A stretch of DNA of 64,000 nucleotides from Liolophura sinensis. Its lineage: Eukaryota > Mollusca > Polyplacophora > Chitonida > Chitonidae. The notes beneath the pieces were generated by a model. That model saw only the letters and a list, made by a program, of their open reading frames with translations. It was not told the origin of the DNA and searched no databases. A program made the position numbers and the translations under genes. Location: positions 53,792,984 to 53,856,983 of the forward strand of contig NC_088300.1 of NCBI RefSeq assembly GCF_032854445.1. The letters run 5' to 3'. Position 1 is the stretch's first letter. Every line of letters starts with the position of its first letter. Positions 28,001 to 35,947 of the stretch are shown piece by piece.

Positions 28001-28545
28001 TTTTTTATTTGATTGGTGTTTTACGCCGTATTCAAGAATATTTCACTGGGAGAAAACGGGCTAGAGCCCGGGGAAACCCACAACCATGCGCAGGTTGCTA
28101 ACAGACCTCCATACGCTCAATGCTATTTTAAAACTAGTATATACATGTGCAGTTCGCTGAGATAAGTAAGCTGGTGCTTTACTATCTCACCGTGTGTTAC
28201 CTTGACTACCTTGACTTTGACGTTGACATCCCAAATCTGTTAGTTATTTCCTATAATTGTGTTAGTTTTTTGTTGGCATTCACATGTAACAATGGGCTTT
28301 CACTAGCTGTGTTCAGTTTTTCTTCATACTCATGATTCTCATTCAAATACATGAATAAATTAAATATTGAAGTCCATCAATCCAGTATAACCAGGTGTTC
28401 TATCTTTCAGCTGTCTAAGTCTGACATTTCTGAGGTAGAATCACAAAGTGGCTCAAAAGACTACTTATCCGTGAGAAAGATGTCAGAACTGAAACATAAT
28501 CAGGTGGCTCCAAGTCAGATGGGTCCGGCGATAAACGGCTGGTGA
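15555..28545 (+). CDS. GPR158-like: GPR158/GPR179-like class C orphan GPCR (5'-partial, 11 exons)
   Basis: Plasma-membrane receptor of the GPR158/GPR179 family (class C; vertebrate GPR158 is reported as a metabotropic glycine receptor). Exons: 15555-16014, 17457-17618, 19469-19604, 20622-20951, 22916-22984, 24233-24342, 25354-25568, 25911-26049, 27027-27132, 27778-27951, 28411-28545. All junctions are GT-AG and every phase matches, giving 678 visible residues. Order: Cache-like ectodomain (residues 1 to ~150), YFDCGGGDIWM block (~175), cysteine-rich stalk (~250-325), TM1 ~332-356, TM2 ~364-392, TM3 ~394-418, TM4 ~443-466, TM5 ~495-515, TM6 ~523-545, TM7 ~551-575, then the class C FFAPKFYSLYK motif. 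Cysteines in DVICMI (TM3) and VYCKND (second extracellular loop) can form the usual class C disulfide. The signal peptide and first exon(s) are missing. The intracellular tail, ~105 residues, is much shorter than in vertebrate GPR158. GPR158 versus GPR179 cannot be decided here. Confidence 0.9.
17157..17456 (+). repeat. Tandem copies of the exon B acceptor region
   Basis: Three degenerate units with a period near 100 bases, immediately before exon B. Each has the intron end (GTTACATGTGCTCTTCATTA, then CTACTACCTTGTGTCT, then an ACACAG-like acceptor) followed by a decayed copy of the exon start, ending in a stretch like the exon's CCATACTTTGACTG. AG survives at 17177-17178 and in the second unit; in the third it is CGG. 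Using an upstream acceptor would keep the entering phase but run into TGA. Confidence 0.75.
17457..17618 (+). CDS. GPR158-like: GPCR exon B: YFDCGGG block
   Basis: The acceptor TTTACACAG before 17457 is the only one nearby that keeps phase 2 from exon A. The donor GTATGC is at 17619. The exon carries DGRWTYPYFDCGGGDIWM, a strongly conserved block of the family ectodomain. Its 5' part and acceptor have been copied in tandem into the upstream intron (17,157-17,456). Confidence 0.85.
17858..18020. repeat. Pentanucleotide mosaic satellite
   Basis: Three consecutive blocks with the same 5-base period but different units: ATATG (about 17,858-17,930), ATATA (to about 17,965), ATAAC (to about 17,993), then degenerate ATATTATAATATA. 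It lies in the intron between GPCR exons B and C. Confidence 0.95.
18971..19183 (-). mobile_element. SINE alpha copy
   Basis: Contains GTGTTTTACACCGTTCTCAA, the GGCCAGCGTTACGGTGGGAGG core and the tRNA-like head with CGAACTCACAGCGACCGC. It lies in the intron between GPCR exons B and C. Confidence 0.8.
19469..19604 (+). CDS. GPR158-like: GPCR exon C: membrane-proximal ectodomain
   Basis: Acceptor TTATCTTCAG and donor GTAACC, phase 2 in and phase 0 out. It encodes GVATIDIELTNIDVNQC and FRGTHSC, equivalent to the family's G-IDIDL-IDQC and GTH-C motifs leading into the cysteine-rich stalk. Confidence 0.88.
20622..20951 (+). CDS. GPR158-like: GPCR exon D: cysteine-rich stalk and TM1
   Basis: Acceptor TTTCTTTGTAG and donor GTAAGT, 110 codons in phase 0. 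It starts CRALAGYGFKRGSYLCSC, an EGF-like, laminin-like stalk, continues with CLKCARGCDTCEDDTPC, and ends with TM1 (HITLLLLTVLLMLAIGLISF) and the basic turn HQYRNER. Sequons occur at NGS and NVT. Confidence 0.92.
22403..22690 (+). mobile_element. SINE beta copy, head missing
   Basis: Starts AAAGAGGAAGTTGTAACTTC and continues CGCTTGGCGTTCAGCATGAA, GACTGGTTGACCCGTATCAG, ACGTTAAACCCCAAGCACTT. It lies about 800 bases before the 23.2-kb copy, in the same orientation. Confidence 0.8.
22916..22984 (+). CDS. GPR158-like: GPCR exon E: TM2
   Basis: A 69-base exon with acceptor CTTCTGATTTCAG and donor GTAAGA, phase 0 on both sides. Its 23 residues (VIKSASPIFLQITLLGC...) supply TM2 and join exactly to exon F. 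It contains no long open frame of its own and was found by looking for the missing second helix. Confidence 0.88.
23190..23480 (+). mobile_element. tRNA-derived SINE, family beta, with head
   Basis: Head with A box-like GCTGGTGGAGTGTCCG and B box-like AGGGTCAATCCTGGGTCGAG, then GAGGAAGTTGTAACTTCCTC, a body with GACTGGTTGACCCGTATCAG-like sequence, and the end GACGTTAAACCCCAAGCACT. A GPCR intron hosts it. Confidence 0.75.
24233..24342 (+). CDS. GPR158-like: GPCR exon F: TM2 end and TM3
   Basis: Acceptor GCGCTTTCAG and donor GTATGT, ending in phase 2 inside an arginine codon. It encodes MFLIFGEPNDVICMIIPW followed by TM3 and the LLLKTWR end typical of class C receptors. The cysteine in VICMI is the likely TM3 disulfide partner. 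Confidence 0.92.
24548..24765 (-). mobile_element. SINE alpha copy, diverged
   Basis: TTTTACGCCGCACTGAAGAA, then a core variant CAGAATTATGGTGAG and a decayed head (CTTGAACACATACACAGCC). It lies in the intron between GPCR exons F and G. Confidence 0.75.
25354..25568 (+). CDS. GPR158-like: GPCR exon G: second intracellular loop, TM4, second extracellular loop
   Basis: Acceptor TTCTGTTGTCAG and donor GTAAGT, phase 2 in and phase 1 out. It encodes the basic second intracellular loop (TKRVHLPDK), TM4 (LLQWMIPVVAVTVMFLIAW) and the loop containing YVYCKNDWW, whose cysteine can pair with TM3. Confidence 0.92.
25911..26049 (+). CDS. GPR158-like: GPCR exon H: TM5 and TM6
   Basis: Acceptor TATTCTTTTTAG and donor GTAAGT, phase 1 in and phase 2 out. 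It encodes TM5 (GEVIFLLWGVYLSF), the third intracellular loop (TVRKAPSQFNESKY) and most of TM6 (ISWTIYNAVLLGTFMVVI). Confidence 0.92.
26394..26690. mobile_element. Truncated foldback-like element rich in GGTAGCGA words
   Basis: The left end TGGAAGCCGATAGAGGACAT is preceded by TA, as in the two complete elements. The interior repeats GGTAGCGAAG, GGTAACGAAG and their complements. The arm containing CTTTCTAATACAAGGCG near 26,430 pairs with CGCCCTGTATTAGACAGG near 26,605. No matching right terminus was seen, so it may be truncated. It sits in the intron between GPCR exons H and I. Confidence 0.5.
26845..26965 (-). mobile_element. SINE alpha fragment
   Basis: An ATTTATTTATTTATTT tail, CTTACGCCCTACTGAAAAAA and the core CCAGCATTATGGTGGAAGG. 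The head is missing. It lies just upstream of GPCR exon I. Confidence 0.75.
27027..27132 (+). CDS. GPR158-like: GPCR exon I: TM7
   Basis: Acceptor TTTGTCATTACAG and donor GTAAGG, phase 2 in and phase 0 out. It encodes QFIAIPQGPDIVYAM, TM7, and FFAPK, the start of the class C F-x-P-K motif completed by FYSLYK in exon J. Confidence 0.92.
27778..27951 (+). CDS. GPR158-like: GPCR exon J: proximal C-tail
   Basis: Acceptor GATCCTTAG and donor GTAAGT, 58 codons in phase 0. It starts FYSLYKLAKHPELAE, finishing the class C TM7 motif, and continues as a polar cytoplasmic tail with many Ser and Thr residues. Confidence 0.88.
28000..28115 (-). mobile_element. SINE alpha fragment
   Basis: TTGGTGTTTTACGCCGTATT, then a deletion of the central core, then GAGCCCGGGGAAACCCACAA. 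It lies in the last GPCR intron. Confidence 0.75.
28411..28545 (+). CDS. GPR158-like: GPCR exon K: C-terminal exon with stop
   Basis: Acceptor TTCTATCTTTCAG, phase 0. It encodes 44 polar residues (LSKSDISEVESQSGSKDYLS...) and a TGA stop at 28543-28545. No sign of the several-hundred-residue tail of vertebrate GPR158 was seen downstream. An alternative terminal exon beyond the minisatellite cannot be excluded. Confidence 0.8.
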   Translation: MSKSDISEVESQSGSKDYLSVRKMSELKHNQVAPSQMGPAINGW

Positions 28546-28589
28546 CGAAGGCTCTATATCTTGTCCCATTTGTATGAATGTGGCTTATC

Positions 28590-29650
28590 CGGGACCTTGT
28601 AGAGGAGATCACTTTTTGAGAGGCAGAAATGATGGAGCTGATGATGGTGACCTTATCGACAAGCCAGAGAAGAAATGTGATCAAGATTACCTCAGACCAC
28701 AGAAGGCTGATGAAAATCAGGTGTTAATATCACTTTGTCCTCAGAAAAGGTGAGACGTACAAATTGTGGGATTACTTTATCCCCTAAGCCTACTGGCAAC
28801 CAGATGGAGATCACTTTGCATCAAGACAAGGTGGGACGCACAGACTGTGGGAGCACTTCATCCCCAGTGCAAACTGGATGAAAAGATGATGGAGATCACT
28901 TTGTTCCTAGACAAGGTTCGATGTACAGATTGTGGGATCACTTTATCCCAGGATGGGCAGGAGACAGACATCTATTAATCCATAGGTGGGGTGTGATGGG
29001 CAAAGGATGGAGATCACTTAATCCCAAGGTCAGGTGGGATAGTCAGACGATGGAGATCACTTAATTCCCAAACGATGCAAGATGGACATTGTCGTTTTCC
29101 TCAGACCAGGTGGCATCAATTTATCCTCATTTCAGATTCAATGGACAGATTTTGTGGATCACAATCCCCAGATCAGGTGGGATGGACATATGATGGAGCT
29201 GGTTTTATCTCCAGACAAGGCGGGTTGTACGGATTGTGGAATCTTTTTCTCTTCAGATCGGATGGAGTGGACAGATGGTGGGGATCACTTTATTTCCGGA
29301 CCAGGTGGGATGAACAGATGACGGGGATCACTTTATGCCCAGACTAGGTTGGATGGACAGATGATGGGATCACTTTATTCTCAAACCTGGTGGGATGGAC
29401 AGATGACGGGGATCACTTTATTCCCAAACCTGGTGGGATTGACACATTTAGGAGATCACTGTATCGCTAGACAATGCATGATTGGCAAAATTTTGAGGAT
29501 CACTTAATCCCCAGACCAGGTGGAATGTACAGGTGATCGAGATCACCTCACTTCTAGACTAGGTGTGATGTGCAGATGGTGAGGATCAACTTATCCCTAG
29601 ACAAGGTGCGATGAACAAATGGTGGAGATCAGCGTCTTCCCAAAGGTGTA
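28590..29650. repeat. Minisatellite, ~42-bp unit, just after the GPCR stop
   Basis: About two dozen imperfect units built on GGGATCACTTTATCCC, AGACCAGGTGGGATG and ACAGATGATGG, with a spacing of roughly 41-43 bases. It starts within about 50 bases of the exon K stop codon, so it probably lies in the receptor's 3' UTR if transcription continues to the AATAAA at 30,543. Confidence 0.85.
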
Positions 29651-30542
29651 CAACGGTGACAGAAACTTGGTATCCGGACAAAGTTATAATATGCTTACGA
29701 TGGAGGCCAGGGGTAGGACAGATTATGGCAACGCTTTGCGATTTAAAGTAATCAATGTTGGCTACATTACATGATGGAAAGATCGAAAGGTGTCGGATAT
29801 GCCATGGCGTCTTGAAACTAAAAAGCAAGATGTCATAGAGATTACATGTAGTGTATCCAAAGATAGTGGCGTATTGAAAAGGGCATTGATAGAGACGGTA
29901 AGAAAGGTAATGAAGCCAAGGTATTGACAGCACTGTTTCGACAAAAGGTTGCAAAGTGAGAGTAATGAGTCGTCTAGCTAAATATATCATGCGGTGCTGA
30001 TGGGATTTTTGGTGAAGTTAGAAAATTGTATCATGTGGGTTAGATCGTATTGCGCTAGTTAAGATTTTACGGAAGAGGACCATGTTCCACAAAATAGTTC
30101 TAAGGTGATTGTAACTAACATGGCAATCTGCGTCTTCAGTCTCGGCCATTTATATCTTTATAAGAGAATAGATGGTTGAAGAGTTGTGAATGATTTATTA
30201 TTTGACGCGCTGTACGTTCCTTCGCTCACAGATGATGACCCATGATCATTAATTCATGCTTCTTTTACCGCCATACTGCGGGCAAAACAACATACTGAAA
30301 TCATCGAATCGCACCAATGCCTATATATATTGCACAATGAAGCCTCGAAACAGTTCCGCAATAACCCGCTTGTGGTTTTACACGACAACAGAAACACCAA
30401 TGCGCAAACACAGGCGCCGTGCTTCGCAGAAATGTATAGTATTATGCATTGTATATGGAATTACAACGTTCACAGTGCCATTACTTCAGCGGAAACGTGA
30501 AACACCATGCCTAGTGATATTATTATATTTATAGGGAAACAA

Positions 30543-30548
30543 AATAAA
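30543..30548 (+). promoter_or_regulatory. Candidate poly(A) signal for the GPCR
   Basis: The first AATAAA I noticed downstream of the receptor stop codon, about 2 kb away. It would place the minisatellite inside the 3' UTR. No independent evidence supports its use. Confidence 0.25.
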
Positions 30549-31008
30549 CATAAGTCTTACTCAGTGTTATATTTGGCCGATGGCAACTGTAGGTGTTTTT
30601 TTTTTTTTTGGTGAGTACATGCTTTGTGGTTAGTTCAAGCACGAATGTATATATGTAGAAATGATACGTCCGAGAAAATTAAAGTATATTTTTGTGTAAG
30701 TATAGGAGTTTCACTATTGCATCATTTCTATATCAAGGCATACAATGAAATCTGCAATTATAGCTGATGTATAAAACGGGTTTAACGATGAAAATGTACA
30801 AACAAGTTTAAGGCAATAAAATCTGATGACAGTACAGCCGACGTGGTAATTTGTTATTTCGTTAGAGGGGAAACCGAACTAAACTCTGACAAAATTACGC
30901 ACCATATATATTTAGATACGTTTGCGGCCTTTTCAGAGCTATTTTGCCAGTCTGTATACTAGCATGTAGGTAACTAAATCTGAAGAAACAGTTGGGAGTG
31001 AAATAGTA

Positions 31009-32013
31009 TGGAAGCCGGATGCGGCCATGCTCTCGCCTACACGTTTTCTCCAAAACAGAAACAGCGATAATTGCACCACAGTGCGAGATTTAGTCAAGAT
31101 CGGGACGCCAGCGCGACATTCTCACAAGATTCCAAAGAGACGCCTGCGATATTCAGTCGAAAATCTGAAAATAATTGATCTGATTCTCCAAACTTAACTT
31201 GCAACTCAATTAATTTGGTCAGAGCGATATTCGGGCGACAAGGCGAGATTAGGAAAATAGGATGATAGTCTGACGAGGTTAGCACGTCATTTAATCAAAA
31301 ATGAGAGATTTAGAGGAATGGCGCGTTGTGATCGAAGTGTCGACTGAATCTCGACTAAATCTCGAGTTGTACAATAAATCACCACCGATTCTCGCGCTGT
31401 GAGTCAGAATGCCGCTTTTTATAAGATTGAAAGGAAAGTTCAGTAAAGTGTTGAGTAAAGAATTGAGTAAAGAGATTAAAGAAATCTGAGGAGACTCGCA
31501 CGACAGCAACAGATTCGATGGAGATTTACTGTAACTCGAGATTCAGTCAATACATGATCCACACGCGCAAATTCTTCCAAATCTCTCATAGTCAACGAAA
31601 TAACGCACCAATCTCGTTAGAATGTCGTCCTGTCTTCCTGATCTCGGCGTTGTCGCCCGAATGTCGTTCTACCAAAGTTAACTGCGTTGCAAGTAAAGAC
31701 GAAATTCGATAGAGATATGTGCACAGCGACACTGAGTCGAGAACCAATACACTACGTGAAATTTGTTCGAGATTCAGGCGAGATCTGGTCGAGAAATGAA
31801 GAAGCAGACGAGATTCGAGCGAGGACCAGATTTACATGTGATTCAGACGCATGAGCGAGATTTAAATGACTGAATGTCGTGAAGTCTCGTTGCAGTCTTG
31901 TTGGAATATCGTCATCTTGTCAACCTAATCTTGACTAAATCTCGCAGTGCGGTTTGAATATCTTTGTTACAGGCTAAGTGTATGTAAGAGAGCATGGTCA
32001 CATCCGGCTTCCA
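31009..32013. mobile_element. Foldback element, TGGAAGCCGG termini, ~1,005 bp
   Basis: Terminal inverted repeats: the left end TGGAAGCCGGATGCGGCCAT is mirrored at the right by the complement of TGGAAGCCGGATGTGACCAT, both continuing to GCTCTC. TA lies on each side (31007-31008 and 32014-32015), as expected for a TA-target duplication. Subterminal inverted copies of CTGCGAGATTTAGTCAAGAT lie near 31,080 and 31,940. The interior is packed with CGAGATT and AATCTCG words in both orientations. No transposase frame is present, so it is non-autonomous. Confidence 0.75.
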
Positions 32014-33237
32014 TATTACCCAGCCATCGGTTGAATTCTTATTTCCGTACCTTTGGAAATGATTCAAGCTATATATCACCCGATTTATGTATTGACACGA
32101 AAAGGTTTGACTTCTCTAATGTTGGAGGGTTAATAGCCTATAAGTCGATATTTGGAGAGACTATATACTAGACAAAAACTTCTGAGAGTGGGCTACTTCA
32201 TTTGTGACGCACAAAGATGGCCTTATGCAGCACGTTTGAACCACTTAGCCAGCAACGACCAGTGTGATAAAGTAACAAGATATTGAGTGTAGTGTAGACA
32301 GGTCTGCATTTAAACAAGATTCATGTTCGCGAATACCACCGCTTTTTATTTTTATTTTCCACGTCATGTGATATATGCCTTATAGTTCACATATCACAAA
32401 TGTATGTGGATCCCAACTTCATGGCACTGACATGTATAAATATATCAATGTATATAATTAAAAGAGCACAGAACACCTGAGGCCAAAAAGAATAATGAAA
32501 TATTTAATATCATCACATTTAATCAGATAATACTAGATGTTTTAGCTGTATATCGAAAAAGGGCATCAAGTCTCGCCGAGAAATCTCTTTCAAATGGATT
32601 ATGCTTGAGCTTGTCCACATATTCTGTGTACAGCATGTCCATCGTATAGTTGAAGTCAAATAGGTAAAATGAGGTTTGGTGTACCGATGTGCATATTTAT
32701 GGAAGCTCTTTAACGTATACACTTTTGGTGAAAGATTCAGCTTTCTACAGCATTGACAGTTTTCAAGTCGGAGTGCAAACCCACATGAATGTTAATTATA
32801 GTCTGCCAGATTTTGACTAAGGGCAGGTAATTAGCCACTCTCAAAACCTGGCAGATTATAATTAAAGCACTTCTACGAGAAAAATTAGCGAGAAAGCTTT
32901 AGTATTGTGCATGAATTGTTCATCTATATAGCGAAATAATATAAAACGATGTTTTATTTGGAGACGCACAAAATAGTTACAAGATTTACTATTTTACACG
33001 AGAATTCAATGGTATATAGGTGTGTTTTGGGACATCCAAAGCCTTGGCGACAATGGAATCTTGCTGAAATCAGAACAATTTCAGCCACTCTGCTTCCTAA
33101 CTTGTAGCTAATTAGATCATAAAACAACTACAACCAGCCAGTCTGCTGAATCTTTACATCCATAACTCGGCAAGTGAATTCGACTCTACATCACTCCGAT
33201 ATGTGTACCGGTAGTTAAACGACGATGTTTGACTTTT

Positions 33238-33457
33238 GTTTATTTTATTTATTTATTTGATTGGTGTTTTACGCCGTACTCAAGAATATTTCACTTATAC
33301 GACGGCGGCCAGCATTATGGTGGGTGGAAACCGGGCAGAGCCAGCACAGAGGAAGCCAGCATGAGCTGGACTTGAACTCACAGCGACCGCACTGGTGAGA
33401 GACTCCTGGGTCATCACGCTGCGCTAGCGCGCTAACCAACTGAGCCACGGAGGCCCC
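33238..33457 (-). mobile_element. tRNA-derived SINE, family alpha, near full length
   Basis: On the - strand it begins GGGGCCTCCGTGGCTCAGTT with an A box (TGGCTCAGTTGGTTAGCG) and a B box (GAGTTCAAGTCCAG), passes through the core (complement of CCAGCATTATGGTGGG) and ends in a TAAATAAATAAA tail. This is the best copy in the window and shows that the family's head comes from a tRNA. Confidence 0.85.
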
Positions 33458-34697
33458 TTGACTTTTGTAAAGTTTAAGGGTTTATCGGACTTACTTGGGG
33501 CTGGTTTTACTTCAGATCTATTTAGCCCAGTCGGACAAGGCTCAACTTGGTAGGTAAAGCCATGGCAGCAGCTTATCTAGCCCAGCAGAAACATCACACT
33601 TACCTGTACAACTCGAACCCTTCTTAATGTTTGATTGGGGTCCTCCGTGAATCAAGGCGGGTTCGAGTTGTAAAGGTAAGTTGTCTCCTCGTTGAGTTAA
33701 ATATGACTGTTTAGGTATGCTGGAGGTCGGCTAGCTTGAGCTAGATCTGGTACTACCAGAGTGAGGCTATACAGTATTTGACTAGTCAGAATGGTCGCTT
33801 TCATTTGTGATATACGAAGATGGTCTTGTGTAGCACGTTCATCCACTGCATGGGGCCAGCAATAGCCTCTGCCTTTATGCCACTGACATGTATAAATATT
33901 TAAATACATAATTAAAATATCAAAGAAGTGCATATATATGCTTTGTAAAGAAAACAATTTGTTAAATCGACCTGTAACGTTCCTTACAGCTATACCTGGG
34001 GCCTGCCTATTTACATTCCTTAATATTGTCTACGATGCCTTTGTATCTGATCCCCCCCCCCCTTCACCTGCCGCTTGACCTATTGTAGTTCAGACCATGC
34101 AACCTGTTATACATCACGTATGTATCCGTCTAATGCACTCCCTTTGTGGCTCAGTTTTCGAGGATGATGAAGCAAGTCTTGGTTGATGAAGCAAGCCTCG
34201 CGTGGAGTGATACAATCCGACTGGATGTCAGTAATCCCAGTCACAGTTGATGGGAAATCCTCCGTAATCCCCAGGATTACTCCATGAAACTTTGAATTTG
34301 TTTTATGAAGAGGCAAAAAGTGCTGCGTTGCCCATTACTGTGGTGAACATACAATTAAATCTTGATTGACAACTCTGAAGTACTTCTCTTTGGTTCAGTA
34401 GCCATGCATTTCGCACAGATCGTGTGTTTGGGAACCAGGACATTCCATCCCAGGGATATTTGCGCTATAGTACATTTCTTCGTGAGAAATTTCGTCGTGA
34501 GGCATGTCCCCATGAAATATTTCTCCCTATAGATAATTTTCCATGTGAACATTACCCCCTAATACATATGCAACGAAGTTATTTGATAAAATATAGAGAG
34601 TGGTATGTATGTCTATTTATTGCTGTTATACCCCATGTTGATTTAAGTGTATCTTTACCACGTCATTGGGTTTTGCATACTTATTATGATATTTACA

Positions 34698-34828
34698 TAG
34701 TTTATTTATTTATATGATTGGTGTTTACACCGTACTCAAGAATATTTCACTTATACCACCACGGCCAGCATTATGGTGAGAGGAAACCAGGCAGAGCCTG
34801 CGGGAAACTGGGCAGAGTCCGGAGAAAA
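34698..34828 (-). mobile_element. SINE alpha fragment
   Basis: A TTATTTATTTATATGATTGG tail and the core CCAGCATTATGGTGAGAGG. A short internal duplication around GGGCAGAG breaks the 3' half. Confidence 0.8.
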
Positions 34829-35175
34829 GATATGTACACAACATATATCATAAGCCATTTTCCAAAACTGGAGTGATTTTTAAGTTGTGCAAAACTGTGC
34901 ACCTTGTCATTCATTTCAGCGAGTATACTTATTGTAAATTTGTAGTGAAATAAATGTGAACAGACACATCACAAATCAATAAAAAACACTTGTTAATGTC
35001 TAAGATCCAACCTACATGTAGAGGTACCTGAAAATGATTTGTTTTAGCATAGCATCAAACTTTTACTGTGGCATATTCACACTGGGGCATCATCGTGACG
35101 TTCCACTCGACAGCAAATTATATAGTAGAGTGCCAAGCAGTCGATAGGCGGTTATCATCTGCTTTACTCAATGGC

Positions 35176-35181
35176 TTTATT
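35176..35181 (-). promoter_or_regulatory. Candidate poly(A) signal for mARC
   Basis: AATAAA on the - strand about 640 bases beyond the mARC stop codon. Position and strand are plausible but nothing else confirms it. Confidence 0.3.
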
Positions 35182-35820
35182 GATTACCAAATGGATATAT
35201 CAACTGCTCAAGTATTAACATTTGTGGAGGAAAAATGCTGATAAGTGAAAAAAAATCTTAGCATTTAGATGATGTTTGTTAAGTCATGAGCGGTGTATGG
35301 CAAAGAAGAACATCCCGCGTTCTTTGCTTTCTTTTTAGCTCTTTGTTTTCTTAAATACATCACGTATGAAACGGATGTTAGGCGTATGGTTGGCGCAAAA
35401 AGCCCAGAGAAAACCAGCGTTGAGTCGCTGCGGGGCCTGGAACACAAGACTTAATGCAATGACTGTGACACCACTCCTCTTAAGTAACTGACTGTTGTAG
35501 CTAATTGACAACAGCCTCTTGCATGAAATCTTCCAGTAAAACCATGAAAGACACGATAACCTCTTTACACTACAATACCTCTTAAAATAAAAGTTCATAG
35601 AAGAGACATTTTTTATATTCAATATACCCATATCTTATTGCTGTGTTAAAAGACGAAATTCTCTCGTTGCCATTACACAGTAATGTCATGTGTAAAGTTG
35701 TCTGATGAGTCTCTGTCAACTTGCAATAACACTCCTGTGTTATCATTGGCATCAATCAATACGCTGTTGCGCCAATTGTCTTCCAAAAAGATGAATTAGG
35801 TCATTAAAACGTCTCCAAAG

Positions 35821-35947
35821 TCAAGGTGTTTTCGGCCAGGGTAAGGCATACACTGGATCCCCAACCTTCACAGTACCTCCATGTTCTAGTCCAAGATAAG
35901 TTCCGAATAAGGGAGAATTTCCATATTTTTCAGGTTGAAGACGGAAG
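35821..35947 (-). CDS. MTARC: mARC exon 7: C-terminus and stop
   Basis: Acceptor ATTGCTTCAAAACAG, phase 2 in. It encodes FRLQPEKYGNSPLFGTYLGL and VKVGDPVYALPWPKTP, with TGA at 35823-35821. The SPLFG and GDPVY motifs are those of the family C-terminus. Confidence 0.92.

Larger units (their letters stand above)
16015..28410. other. GPCR introns: residual content
   Basis: Beyond the repeats listed separately, the introns between exons A and K look empty of coding signal. The largest are D-E (20952-22915) and B-C (17619-19468). No nested gene was recognised on either strand. Confidence 0.6.
29651..35160. other. Intergenic DNA between GPCR and mARC
   Basis: Holds the foldback element (31.0-32.0 kb), two alpha SINEs, a T9-10 run near 30,600 and a C11 run near 34,052. 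The two genes run convergently here. The remainder (29.7-31.0, 32.0-33.2, 33.5-34.7 kb) shows nothing recognisable. Confidence 0.6.

Noticed and set aside
29586-29990. 134-codon - strand open frame
   Set aside because: It overlaps the end of the minisatellite, resembles no family and lacks splice or start context.
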